A DNA stretch of 64,000 nt, taken from Alkalicoccus saliphilus (GTDB taxonomy: Bacteria > Bacillota > Bacilli > Bacillales > Salisediminibacteriaceae). The position numbers and the translations under genes are program-made. The DNA lies in the NCBI RefSeq assembly GCF_003044065.1, contig NZ_PZJJ01000003.1, positions 62,001 through 126,000 of the forward strand. The letters run 5' to 3'. Below the pieces are notes generated by a model, which was not told where the DNA came from, did no database searches, and was given only the letters and a program-made list of their open reading frames with translations. Positions 50,338-59,210 of the stretch are shown in pieces. Each line of letters starts with the position of its first letter. Position 1 is the first letter of the stretch.

Positions 50338-51219
50338 CTAGCCCTTCACAGAACCGGAAGTCATTCCTTCAACAATACGGTTGCTTAAAATGAGGAAGGC
50401 CAGGAGGATTGGCAGCATGCTGATAACGAGCGTCGCTCCAATAGCTCCCCAGTCCGTGGAGTACTGGCCGATAAAGTTCTGAATACCGACCGTCAGTGTT
50501 TTCAGGCTGTCAGAACTGATGAACGTATTAACAAATACGAATTCGTTCCAGTTGTAAATCATGTTAATAATTGCCGTTGTCGCAACCACCGGAGCAGTAA
50601 TCGGCAGAATGATCCGGAAAAACATCCGGTGGATGGAACATCCGTCCATGACGGCTGCCTCTTCGAGTTCACGCGGCAGCGTATAGTAAAAACCGAGCAG
50701 GATCATCATCGTAAGCGGCAGGTTGAAAGCCGTGTACGTAAGGATAATGGATAAGTGATGATCCATCAGACCGACAGAGCTGAAAAAGCTGAACAGTGGA
50801 ATAAGTGTAGAATGAACAGGGATCATAAGGCCTACCATAAACAGGCCGAGGACCAATTTGTTCAGCTTCCAGTTCATCCGGGTGATCGCAAAAGTAACGA
50901 GACTTGCGAGCAGAACGGTGAGAATAACAGATGTACCGGTCACGATGACACTGTTAAAGAAATATAAACCGATGTTTCCTTCCGTCCATACTCTGGCGTA
51001 GTTGCCCCACTGGGGATCGGAAGGCAGGGCGAGCGGCGGCAGATTAAACACTTCCTGATTATCCTTCAAGGAAAAAAGAAACAGCCAAATTAACGGCAGA
51101 ATCTGCACAACCGCTACGATGCCAAGAATGATGTAGAGAATCAGCTTGGAAATGCTCATCCGCAGAAAACCTGTCTTCACCTCTTCTGCGGGACTCGCAG
51201 CTGCAGTGTTGGAAGCCAT
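50338..51219 (-). CDS. Carbohydrate ABC transporter permease (CUT1, MalG-like)
   Basis: A 293-residue inner-membrane permease with six helices. The ATPase-contacting EAA loop reads ELEEAAVMDGCSIHRMFFRI (near residue 205). The C-terminus ends VEGMTSGSVKG, typical for MalG-type subunits. Partner of the permease at 51233. No ATPase gene is present in the locus; such transporters commonly share the MsmX multitask ATPase encoded elsewhere. Confidence 0.95.
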   Translation of the reverse strand: MASNTAAASPAEEVKTGFLRMSISKLILYIILGIVAVVQILPLIWLFLFSLKDNQEVFNLPPLALPSDPQWGNYARVWTEGNIGLYFFNSVIVTGTSVILTVLLASLVTFAITRMNWKLNKLVLGLFMVGLMIPVHSTLIPLFSFFSSVGLMDHHLSIILTYTAFNLPLTMMILLGFYYTLPRELEEAAVMDGCSIHRMFFRIILPITAPVVATTAIINMIYNWNEFVFVNTFISSDSLKTLTVGIQNFIGQYSTDWGAIGATLVISMLPILLAFLILSNRIVEGMTSGSVKG

Positions 51220-51232
51220 AAAAAATTCCTCC

Positions 51233-52114
51233 TTAATATTGAATACTGTCGTCTTTGGAAGTGGTCGCTTTCCGGATCAAGTAAGTAACAATCAGAATAA
51301 GGACAAGCAGGAAGAATCCAACGGCACTTCCGTACCCGAAGTCGTTCGTACGGAAGGCAAGCTTGTACATGTAGGAAGCCATAACCTCACTCGCGCCATT
51401 AGGGCCTCCATCCGTCATGACATAGATCAGGTCAAAGTATTTGAGAGAACCGATCACAGCAAGAACGATCGTCACTTTAATTACTCCGGAGATAAGCGGA
51501 AGTTTAATTTTATAAGCGATCTGCAGGGGAGAGGCCCCATCAATTCTTGCAGCTTCAACAAGCTCTTTCGGTATGTTTTTCAAAGCAGCGTAATAAATGA
51601 TGATATAAAATCCTGCGTACTGCCATATGATTGGTATAAAAATAGCAAAAAGCACAATGCTCGTGTCAGAAAGCCATAATGGTGGATTTTCGATGCCGAT
51701 GCTTGCCAGGAAACGATTCATAACACCGTTTGTAGGATGATAAATACGCATCCAAAGCTGGGCGATGGCCACAGAGGAAAGAAGCATCGGGATCAGGAAA
51801 ATTTTGCGGAAAAGGTCTGCCCCTTTAATGTTTCCTGCAAGAACCACGGAAACAGCCAGGTAAAGCACGAGACTTCCGACAGAAAATAAGGCAAGCAGCA
51901 GGGAGTGATAGGCACTCGACCAGAACATGCCGTCTGTAATGAGCGCGGCGTAGTTTTCGAGACCAATAAATGTCATCGAGCCGATTCCATCCCAGTCCAT
52001 CAGGCCATAATATCCGGTGAGTACAAGCGGCACATAGATCAGAACGGAAATAAGAAGCAGGGCAGGAAGGGTATATAAAGCGATCACACGCTTATCGGAC
52101 ATAATTTGATTCAT
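51233..52114 (-). CDS. Carbohydrate ABC transporter permease (CUT1, MalF-like)
   Basis: A 293-residue permease with six helices (opening YTLPALLLISVLIYVPLVLTG) and the EAA loop ELVEAARIDGASPLQIAYKI near residue 205. Separated from the binding-protein gene by 78 bases that hold a terminator-like hairpin and from the next permease by 13 bases. Confidence 0.95.
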   Translation of the reverse strand: MNQIMSDKRVIALYTLPALLLISVLIYVPLVLTGYYGLMDWDGIGSMTFIGLENYAALITDGMFWSSAYHSLLLALFSVGSLVLYLAVSVVLAGNIKGADLFRKIFLIPMLLSSVAIAQLWMRIYHPTNGVMNRFLASIGIENPPLWLSDTSIVLFAIFIPIIWQYAGFYIIIYYAALKNIPKELVEAARIDGASPLQIAYKIKLPLISGVIKVTIVLAVIGSLKYFDLIYVMTDGGPNGASEVMASYMYKLAFRTNDFGYGSAVGFFLLVLILIVTYLIRKATTSKDDSIQY

Positions 52115-52148
52115 GCTGAAAAACTCCTTTCGGCGGGAAATAAAAAAT

Positions 52149-52179
52149 GTCCCATAAATCCACGAGGAACTTATGGGAC
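52149..52179 (-). terminator. Intercistronic hairpin between binding protein and permeases
   Basis: GTCCCATAA (52149-52157) pairs with TTATGGGAC (52171-52179), and the minus strand runs on into ATTTTTTATTT. Partial termination here would give more binding protein than permease, as in many sugar ABC operons. Confidence 0.7.
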
Positions 52180-52192
52180 GAGTGAAGAAATA

Positions 52193-53533
52193 TTATTCGT
52201 CTTCTTCCAGAGCTTCCTCGTGTCTTTCAACAAATTCTTCCGGTGTGATTTCTTCTCCGAAAAGGGACTGGATCATGTTCAGGTGCGTTTCCGCTACGCT
52301 GGAACTCATCTGTACATCAGCAAAGAGAGTAATATCAGAAGCATTGTTCAGATCGTCGAGAACATCGATAAAGAGATCCGGCAGATCTACTTCATCTGTA
52401 TTCACCTGAGTACCTGGAATAACCCCGGCATCTTCTACAGAACGCTTGCCCCACTCTTCTGTGAAGTGTTTGACGAATGCTTTCGACTCGTCTTTTACGT
52501 CTGAGTTTTCAGCTACAAAAAGTCCGACTCCAGGGCCGCCGACCCAGTTATCAATGTTTCCTTCGCCGCCGTCCACTTCAGGAAATTTAAAGAAGTCGAT
52601 GTTGTCACGGAATTCCTGCGGGATTTCTTCGTTCGTTGTGTAGTTCGGCAGGTCCCACGATCCGATCAGATACATAGCAGCGTTGCTGTTCATAAATTCG
52701 GCTTTTGCTTCCTGGTCGGAAAGGCCGTTGAATCCGGAGATAAAGGCATCGTGATCTACCATCTCCTGAATACGGGAAGCTGCTTCTTCCAGGCGCTCGT
52801 CTTCAAAAGATCCGCTGCGGTCGATTGCAGAGTTCAAAGCATCCGAACCGCCGATCCGGTCAGCGAGGTACATGTACCAGAGGGACCCGGTCCAGCGGTC
52901 GCGGTTCCCGAGAGCAATAGGTGTCACGCCGTTGTCCGCAAGCGTATCGATAACTTCAAGGAATTCATCGTATGTTTCGGGAACTTCCACACCGTTTTCT
53001 TCAAAAATAGCTTCATTGTAGAATACAGGTGCGATATTAAGTTCAAGCGGCATCGCATAGGCCTGCTCATCCACTGAATAGGCTTCCAGAGTTCCTGCTA
53101 CGAAATCGTCACGCATATTATCTTCTTCAAGTACGTCATCGAGAGGGGCAAAAAGCTCTCCGTTTACGTAAGGCTCCAGAAAGCCGGCCGGCCATGTCAT
53201 ACCAACATCGGGAAGCTGGTTCGAAGAAGAGACAACCTGAAGCTTGTTTTTATATTGTTCGTTCTCAAGCACTTCAAGTTCTACCGTTACATGAGGATGC
53301 ATTTCTTCAAAATCGCTGATAATGTCTTCTACAATACGGTGATGGTCCGGAGAGCTTCCCTGCGGCCAAAGATGCATAAAATCGATCGTTACATCTTCCT
53401 GGGCTGCTTCGCCATTATCGTTGTTCCCTGCTCCGGCACTGGCTTCCTCGGAATCGTTGCCTCCACAGGCAGCGAGTGTAAACACAGCAGCAGTGGAAAG
53501 GGCGGCTAATGAAATAAAGGATTTTTTCTTCAT
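52193..53533 (-). CDS. Extracellular solute-binding lipoprotein (CUT1 sugar transporter)
   Basis: A 446-residue lipoprotein: signal peptide with lipobox LAAC (Cys22), a Gly/Asn/Glu linker, then the family 1 binding-protein fold (IDFMHLWPQGSSPDHHRIVE, DFEEMHPHVTVELEV, GMTWPAGFLEPYVNG). The C-terminus is acidic. Xylooligosaccharides are the likely ligand from the gene neighbourhood. ATG behind GAGGGGGAACC. A cre-like site lies in its promoter region. Confidence 0.95.
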   Translation of the reverse strand: MKKKSFISLAALSTAAVFTLAACGGNDSEEASAGAGNNDNGEAAQEDVTIDFMHLWPQGSSPDHHRIVEDIISDFEEMHPHVTVELEVLENEQYKNKLQVVSSSNQLPDVGMTWPAGFLEPYVNGELFAPLDDVLEEDNMRDDFVAGTLEAYSVDEQAYAMPLELNIAPVFYNEAIFEENGVEVPETYDEFLEVIDTLADNGVTPIALGNRDRWTGSLWYMYLADRIGGSDALNSAIDRSGSFEDERLEEAASRIQEMVDHDAFISGFNGLSDQEAKAEFMNSNAAMYLIGSWDLPNYTTNEEIPQEFRDNIDFFKFPEVDGGEGNIDNWVGGPGVGLFVAENSDVKDESKAFVKHFTEEWGKRSVEDAGVIPGTQVNTDEVDLPDLFIDVLDDLNNASDITLFADVQMSSSVAETHLNMIQSLFGEEITPEEFVERHEEALEEDE

Positions 53534-53581
53534 AATGATGGTTCCCCCTCAGCAATTTAGTGTAAGCCAAGTATAGCAACG

Positions 53582-53597
53582 ATGTAAGCGCTTTATA
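53582..53597 (-). promoter_or_regulatory. cre-like site (CcpA) upstream of the sugar-binding-protein gene
   Basis: Plus-strand ATGTAAGCGCTTTATA against WTGNAANCGNWNNCWW: one clear mismatch. It lies 49-64 bases upstream of the start codon, fitting glucose repression of the transporter operon. Confidence 0.55.
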
Positions 53598-53662
53598 AGG
53601 TAACAACGATTAGGCAAAATACCATAATAATTAGATGATTGAACTAAGTTCTGCTGCATAAT

Positions 53663-54436
53663 TCAGCCGCTGCTTTTAGCTTCCTTCCGGTATCTGCTTG
53701 GAGTTTTTCCTTCCAGTTCCTTAAAAATTTGAATAAAATACTTAGCTGTCTGGTAACCAGTTTTTTCTGCAATATCGGCTACTGGAAGGTCCGTCGTCAG
53801 CAGAAGGTTTCTTGCTTCCTGCATTCTTCTGCGTGTAACAAAGTCGCTGAATGTCATGCCTGTATGCTCTTTAAACAGGACGCTGAAATAGCTTGGATTC
53901 AAATGAACTTCTCCGGCAATATCTTTCAGACTGAATTTTTCCCCGATTTTATTGTCGATAAGGGCAACCGCTGTCTGAAGTGTTTCCGGAAGTAAATGTT
54001 TATTTTTCAGTACAGGGTCTTCTTCTTTTACTTCTGTCTGTTTCCAGCGTTGAAGCTTTACTCTTTCTTCGAGAGCCTTATGAACCGCATCCAGGAAGGC
54101 TTCTTTCTTTACTGGTTTCAGTAAATAGTTGATGACACCCATTTTCAGAGCGTGCTGGGCGTATTCGAATTCAGAGTAGGCGGAAATCACGAGAAAAACC
54201 GGCTGGTCCTGCAGTTCTTTCGCTTTTTCGATCAGTTCCAGGCCGGTCATCTCAGGCATGCGTATGTCGGTGATGAGCAGATCCACTGCTGTTTCCTCCA
54301 GAAAGTGAAGCGCTTCTTTTCCGGTAGCGGCAGTGTAAACGTTCAGGGAATACTGTTCCCAGGAGTCAAGCCGGCGTTTGAGCCCGGACCGGGAGCGGGG
54401 TTCATCATCAACGATCAGAATAGTAGGGAGTGGCAT
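53663..54436 (-). CDS. Response regulator with AraC-type output (YesN-like)
   Basis: A 257-residue regulator. Receiver domain 1-120 with acidic pair in ILIVDDEPRSRSG, phosphoacceptor Asp in VDLLITDIRMPEM (near residue 55) and Lys in YLLKPVKKEA. Two AraC helix-turn-helices follow (FSLKDIAGEVHLNPSYFSVL and PVADIAEKTGYQTAKYFIQI). Shorter than most YesN proteins because the linker is brief. Start overlaps the end of the kinase gene by 29 bases. Probably activates the transporter operon immediately downstream. Confidence 0.94.
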   Translation of the reverse strand: MPLPTILIVDDEPRSRSGLKRRLDSWEQYSLNVYTAATGKEALHFLEETAVDLLITDIRMPEMTGLELIEKAKELQDQPVFLVISAYSEFEYAQHALKMGVINYLLKPVKKEAFLDAVHKALEERVKLQRWKQTEVKEEDPVLKNKHLLPETLQTAVALIDNKIGEKFSLKDIAGEVHLNPSYFSVLFKEHTGMTFSDFVTRRRMQEARNLLLTTDLPVADIAEKTGYQTAKYFIQIFKELEGKTPSRYRKEAKSSG

Positions 54437-56186
54437 TTTTATCAGCTCCTTTTATCGGCAAAATGATCATGACAGAGGTGCCTTCACCTGGAGTGCTTTC
54501 AATGTAGAGACCGGCGTGGGGATCGTCCTGATAGGACAGAGCGATCCGCTGATAAAGATTCCGCATCGCCAGTCCCGTCCCTTTTGACTCCATAACCTGT
54601 TTTTCATGAATGGATGCGCGTATTTTTTCCAGCTGTTCTGTTCGTATGCCTTGGCCGTTGTCTTTTACAGTGATCTGCATATATCCCGGGATCAATGCGT
54701 TTTCAACATTGACATCAACTACTCCCCCGGAAACTCTTTCCCCAATCCCATGCACAAGGGCATTTTCGATGACCGGTTGAATAAGCAGTTTCGGAAGCCG
54801 CTGCTGGAGAAGTGTTTCATTATAAGAAATATGCCATGTGAGTCTGTCGGCAAAACGCAGCTTCATAATCTGCAGGTAACGTTCAACCTGATCAAGCTCT
54901 TCCTTCAGGGAGACCCGGTCGTCATCGTCCACATCAGAAATCGTATAACGGAAGAGAGAGGACAAAGAGATGATAACGTCTGCTGTTTCCTCGTCTTTTT
55001 CCTCGAGTGTCCAATAAATCGCTTCGAGTGTGTTAAAAAGAAAATGGGGATTGATCTGAGCCTGAAGCGCCTTCAGTTCCGCTCTTGTTTTAAGCAGTTC
55101 TTCTTCGTATACAGCTTTAATTAAATGGTTCGTTTTCTCGACCATTTTATTATAAGTTTCATTCAGTTCGGTAATTTCTGCCGTGGAGGAAATACGCTGG
55201 CTTTTTCGAAGGGCACCGATTGTCCCAAAACGCATTGCGTGCGTCAACTGTCTGATCGGACGGGATATATAGCTGGAAACGAGCCACGAAGCTGCGATAA
55301 ATATAGCAAGTCCGGTGAGTCCGGCCACTGCAACTGCCGTGCCGATCCCTGCAATCCCCTGAAGCAGATTGTTAACCGGGGTGAAAATGACAATGCTCCA
55401 GCCTGTATAACTGGATTCAGCGGCTACCCGGACGAATTCCTCTCCATCAATTTCAGCAGATTCCTCTCCTGTATAAATCAACGAACGATCGATGTTTTCC
55501 GGAAGATTTCCCGCCACTTCACTGTTTTCCCCATCAAGAACAATTGCATAGGCCTCCTGATCGTTTAAAGAACCGGCAGCGTTGGAAAGATCAAAAAAGT
55601 TTTCATTTACTTTTGTGATTAAATAACCGCCGGAATCAAAGTCTTCATCAATAAGGTTGATTTGATTCACCGCAAGGTAGGAACGGGAATCGAAAGGGTC
55701 GGCTCCTGCCCAGACAAGCCTGCCGTTTTCCTCCTGCACTTCTTCAATCCAGGACTGGGCGAGACGGGCTCCGAGAGGCAGCTCACTCAAAGGAAAAAGA
55801 CGTCTTCCGTCCCGGAAATACAGCTCAAAAGAAGTGAGGCCGGTCGTATAGGCCTGGTAACTGTTAATGATTTCATTCATCGACTGGCGTTCGGCAAAGG
55901 TTGCCTCTTCATCCCTCATTTCCTGTATCAGCAGATTCTGAACAGAAGGGTTTGTAGCAATCTGACTCGCAATCATTTCAATCGTTTCAAACTGGGAATC
56001 TATACGGCCGAGACTTTGAGCAGCCGTCTGTTCGATTTGATTTTTGGCATTGTCCTTAATAATTTCCGTAACAAGGTTAAAGGTTAAAAAGCCTACTACG
56101 GAAAGAACAATAACCATCACCAGGGCGAAAGTGGATAACATCTGTCCGCGGAGTGTGTTCCATTTCATCGAAAACAATTTTTTCAT
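54408..56186 (-). CDS. Sensor histidine kinase (YesM-like)
   Basis: A 592-residue kinase: TM1 (MLSTFALVMVIVLSVVGFL), an extracellular sensor of about 250 residues, TM2 (IGTAVAVAGLTGLAIFIAAS), HAMP, then the LytS/YesM-type phosphoacceptor in LKALQAQINPHFLFNTLEAI (near residue 390) and HATPase motifs ENALVHGIGE, VKDNGQGI and GTGLAMRNLYQRI. Pairs with the response regulator it overlaps. The extracellular part presumably senses xylan breakdown products directly or through the binding protein. Confidence 0.94.
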   Translation of the reverse strand: MKKLFSMKWNTLRGQMLSTFALVMVIVLSVVGFLTFNLVTEIIKDNAKNQIEQTAAQSLGRIDSQFETIEMIASQIATNPSVQNLLIQEMRDEEATFAERQSMNEIINSYQAYTTGLTSFELYFRDGRRLFPLSELPLGARLAQSWIEEVQEENGRLVWAGADPFDSRSYLAVNQINLIDEDFDSGGYLITKVNENFFDLSNAAGSLNDQEAYAIVLDGENSEVAGNLPENIDRSLIYTGEESAEIDGEEFVRVAAESSYTGWSIVIFTPVNNLLQGIAGIGTAVAVAGLTGLAIFIAASWLVSSYISRPIRQLTHAMRFGTIGALRKSQRISSTAEITELNETYNKMVEKTNHLIKAVYEEELLKTRAELKALQAQINPHFLFNTLEAIYWTLEEKDEETADVIISLSSLFRYTISDVDDDDRVSLKEELDQVERYLQIMKLRFADRLTWHISYNETLLQQRLPKLLIQPVIENALVHGIGERVSGGVVDVNVENALIPGYMQITVKDNGQGIRTEQLEKIRASIHEKQVMESKGTGLAMRNLYQRIALSYQDDPHAGLYIESTPGEGTSVMIILPIKGADKNATPYYSDR

Positions 56187-56209
56187 CCGATCACCTTTCT
56201 GCGGCAGTT

Positions 56210-57379
56210 TTATACGCTGATGGAAGCATGAGAGCTGAACTGTTTTTCCAGGAAGTGTTCAACACTGAAAGCAGCAAGGCCACGGATGGAGGCATACTGG
56301 TATCTTTCATTGAAAATAATTTCTGTGTTTTCACGGAGTGCAGGAAGAGTTCTTTCATTTACCACTTCCTGTACTTTAGGTTCCAGGTAGGCTCTGGCTT
56401 TGACGAGGCGGTTGCCAATGATAATTCTTTCAGGGTTAAACGTGTGAATGATATTCGTCACTCCCACCCCGAGATAATGGCCGATCCGTTCGAAAGCCTG
56501 CTCCGCTGTTTTGTCGGAAGCTGCTTTTTCAATTAATTTTTCAAGATCCCCGGGGAGAAGAGTGCTTCCTGAGGAAGAGAGGAGAGCCATTTCGGAGGCG
56601 TACATTTCCCAGCAGCCGGAGTTTCCGCAGCGGCATTTCAGCCCGTCCTCTACAATAGCTGTATGACCAATTTCCCCGGAAAAGCCGGAAGCTCCGCGGA
56701 TGAGTTTCCCGTCGAGGACGATTCCTGCCCCGATTCCTATTCCGGCACTGATATAAATAAAAGATTCATCCGTACCGGCAGAGCCATGTATTTTTTCGCC
56801 ATACGCGCCGGCATTCGCTTCGTTTTCCACAATAATCGGTGTTTCGTACTGGTCGGTAAAAATGTCCTTCAAGTTGGACTGGTGCCAGTCCAGGTTAGGG
56901 GTGTTGACGATTGTTCCGTTCCGGGTAACCAGTCCGGGGACGCCAAAACCTATACCTACTAAGCCAAAAGGAGAGTCAGGCATATGTTTCAGGCAGTCGT
57001 CGATCATCACTTTTATTTCCATGACGGTTCTAGTAAAGTCGTTTGTATCAAAAGACCGGTACAGCTCGTGAATAACTGTTCCACGAAGATCTGTTAAAGT
57101 AGTGAAAATGTAGTTGACGCCGATGTCACAGCTGACCGCAAAACCGGCCTTTTCATTGAACTGAAGCATGAGAGGCCTTCTTCCGCCGCTCGATTTCCCA
57201 GGGCCTGTCTGATAGCAGTATTTTTCAGCGATCAGCTCCTCGACCAGGGAGGAAACCGTCGCCTTCGTTAAATGAAGCAGCTGCGCGAGGCCCGCTCTGG
57301 AAACCGGCTCCCGGGTCCGGATTGTTTCAAGAATAAGTGATTTATTTGTCATTTTTACAGCCTGCTGGTAGTTAGCCAT
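56210..57379 (-). CDS. xylR: Xylose repressor XylR (ROK family)
   Basis: A 389-residue ROK repressor. N-terminal winged helix (RAGLAQLLHLTKATVSSLVE, residues 28-47), then the sugar-kinase-like domain with YISAGIGIGAGIVLDGKLIR, GEIGHTAI and the zinc cluster CRCGNSGCWE. Divergent from xylA with an operator over the xylA promoter, which settles the identity. Followed after 23 bases by the kinase gene, so repressor and two-component genes may be cotranscribed. ATG behind AAGGAGC. Confidence 0.94.
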   Translation of the reverse strand: MANYQQAVKMTNKSLILETIRTREPVSRAGLAQLLHLTKATVSSLVEELIAEKYCYQTGPGKSSGGRRPLMLQFNEKAGFAVSCDIGVNYIFTTLTDLRGTVIHELYRSFDTNDFTRTVMEIKVMIDDCLKHMPDSPFGLVGIGFGVPGLVTRNGTIVNTPNLDWHQSNLKDIFTDQYETPIIVENEANAGAYGEKIHGSAGTDESFIYISAGIGIGAGIVLDGKLIRGASGFSGEIGHTAIVEDGLKCRCGNSGCWEMYASEMALLSSSGSTLLPGDLEKLIEKAASDKTAEQAFERIGHYLGVGVTNIIHTFNPERIIIGNRLVKARAYLEPKVQEVVNERTLPALRENTEIIFNERYQYASIRGLAAFSVEHFLEKQFSSHASISV

Positions 57380-57532
57380 AAACTTCGCTCCTTACATAGT
57401 TTATTCATTTGTGCATTAAACAATAATTTCATTATACTGTTGAATTAGTTTTTGCTGCATAACAAGAACTGTTCTTATTTTAACGTACCCGGAAAGGCTG
57501 AAACAGAAGAATAAAAAAATAATTACATGTAG

Positions 57533-57557
57533 TTAGTTAATTCAATGGACAAACTAA
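57533..57557. promoter_or_regulatory. XylR operator
   Basis: Inverted repeat TTAGTTAATTC ... ACAAACTAA with outer half-sites TTAGTT and AACTAA, as in Bacillus xyl operators (TTAGTTTGTTT...AACAAACTAA). It covers the -35 of the xylA promoter. Confidence 0.75.
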
Positions 57558-57574
57558 GTTTACGCTGATACAAT
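57545..57574 (+). promoter_or_regulatory. SigA promoter of xylA
   Basis: TGGACA (57545-57550), 18-base spacer, TACAAT (57569-57574), about 43 bases before the ATG; the -35 lies within the XylR operator. Confidence 0.7.
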
Positions 57575-57617
57575 AAATTTATCAACTACTAATACTATGA
57601 AGATGGAGGCGTTATAA

Positions 57618-58955
57618 ATGACGAAAAAAACAGCTTCTTATTTTGACCAGGTACCTGAAATTAAGTACGAAGGGGCGGCTTCCGGGAACCCCTACGCTTT
57701 TAAATATTACAATCCCGAAGAAAAAGTAGGCGGAAAATCAATGGAGGAGCAGCTTCGTTTTTCCATTGCCTACTGGCACACGCTCACTCAGGACGCCTCC
57801 GATCCGTTCGGTCAGGGCACAGCAGAGAGACCCTGGGATCATCTGCAGGGAATGGATAAAGCAAAAGCACGTGTGGAAGCAGCTTTTGAATTCATCGAAA
57901 AAATCAAGGCTCCTTATTTCTGCTTTCACGACATAGATATTGCCCCTGAAGGAAACTCTTTGAAAGAGACGAACCAAAACCTCGACGAAATTACTGCAAT
58001 GATTAAAGAATATATGAAAACATCCGACGTGAAACTCCTCTGGAACACGGCGAACATGTTTACGCACCCGCGTTTTGTCCACGGAGCAGCAACTTCAAGC
58101 AACGCGGATGTATATGCCTACGCTGCGGCTAAAGTGAAAAAGGGTCTGGAAACAGGAAAAGAACTCGGTGCAGAAAATTACGTATTCTGGGGAGGCCGGG
58201 AAGGCTATGAAACACTCCTGAATACTGATATGAAACTGGAAATGGACAACCTTGGACATTTTTACAACATGGCTGTAGACTACGCCAAGGAGATTGACTT
58301 TGCCCCGCAGTTTCTGATTGAGCCGAAGCCGAAAGAGCCGACCACCCACCAGTATGACTTTGATGTAGCGACAGCGACTTCGTTCCTTTACCAGTACGGT
58401 CTTCAGGATCATTTTAAATTTAATATCGAAGCCAACCACGCAACCCTTGCCGGACACACGTTTGAACACGAACTTCGCACAGCAAGAATCAGCGGGATGC
58501 TCGGGTCCGTCGATGCGAATCAGGGCGACCCGCTCCTTGGCTGGGACACGGATGAATTTCCAACCGACCTTTATTCGGCGACACTTGCGATGTATGAAAT
58601 TCTTAAAAACGGTGGTCTGGGACGTGGAGGACTCAATTTCGACGCGAAAATCCGCCGCGGATCGTTCAAGCCGGAAGATCTTTTCCATGCCCACATTGCC
58701 GGGATGGACAGCTTTGCTATCGGACTGAAAGTGGCGAACAAAATGATTGAAGATAATTTCTTCGAAAATATTACGAAAGATCGTTACCGTACATTCAGCA
58801 GCGGTATTGGAGAAAAGATCACCCGGGGAGCGACAAGTTTCCACGAACTTGAAAAACACGCCATGGGTCTTGGGCGCATCGAGCAGGACTCCGGTCAGCT
58901 GGAAAAGATTAAAGCCGGCATTAATCAGTATCTGCTGCGGGTTAACGACCTGTAA
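57618..58955 (+). CDS. xylA: Xylose isomerase
   Basis: A 445-residue TIM-barrel enzyme converting D-xylose to D-xylulose, type II length as in Bacillus. Catalytic His in [13 protein letters not shown] (near residue 100), metal ligands in [32 protein letters not shown] and [23 protein letters not shown] behind GATGGAGGC. Repressed by XylR through the operator at 57533-57557. Separated from xylB by 255 bases rather than the usual short gap. Confidence 0.97.
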   Translation: MTKKTASYFDQVPEIKYEGAASGNPYAFKYYNPEEKVGGKSMEEQLRFSIAYWHTLTQDASDPFGQGTAERPWDHLQGMDKAKARVEAAFEFIEKIKAPYFCFHDIDIAPEGNSLKETNQNLDEITAMIKEYMKTSDVKLLWNTANMFTHPRFVHGAATSSNADVYAYAAAKVKKGLETGKELGAENYVFWGGREGYETLLNTDMKLEMDNLGHFYNMAVDYAKEIDFAPQFLIEPKPKEPTTHQYDFDVATATSFLYQYGLQDHFKFNIEANHATLAGHTFEHELRTARISGMLGSVDANQGDPLLGWDTDEFPTDLYSATLAMYEILKNGGLGRGGLNFDAKIRRGSFKPEDLFHAHIAGMDSFAIGLKVANKMIEDNFFENITKDRYRTFSSGIGEKITRGATSFHELEKHAMGLGRIEQDSGQLEKIKAGINQYLLRVNDL

Positions 58956-58979
58956 AAACTGTCAGGCGGAACTGTCCAT

Positions 58980-59098
58980 AAGGGATGGAGCACGGCTTCG
59001 CACGGGCCGAACCCTGTCAGATAAATCTGATCTGACAACCTTGGTCCGGCTCCACTCGTGCTTTTCAGGCTGTCTCTGGGAATCTTTTGAGACAGCCT
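58980..59098 (+). other. Structured spacer between xylA and xylB
   Basis: Nested inverted repeats: AGCACG (about 58990) with CGTGCT (about 59057), an inner CTGTCAGAT...ATCTGACA, then a clean 10-bp hairpin AGGCTGTCTC (59067-59076) with GAGACAGCCT (59089-59098). The last lacks a T-run, so it is more likely an RNA-stabilising or partial-termination structure than a full terminator. Confidence 0.5.
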
Positions 59099-59210
59099 CG
59101 TCTGCCTAGTACCAGTAAAAAAACTTTCTGCAGGACGGAAGGCTTGATTTTTCACAAGTTGTTTTTACCAGCCGGAAATCCGTGAACTGCGGAGTAAAGG
59201 TGGAATATAA

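Noticed and set aside
58095-58859. 254-codon antisense ORF opposite xylA
   Set aside because: Shadow of the codon pattern of xylA; product resembles nothing and lacks a ribosome binding site. The same applies to long antisense ORFs opposite the first SDR (1524-2117), asnB (13079-13561) and arcA (33772-34305).
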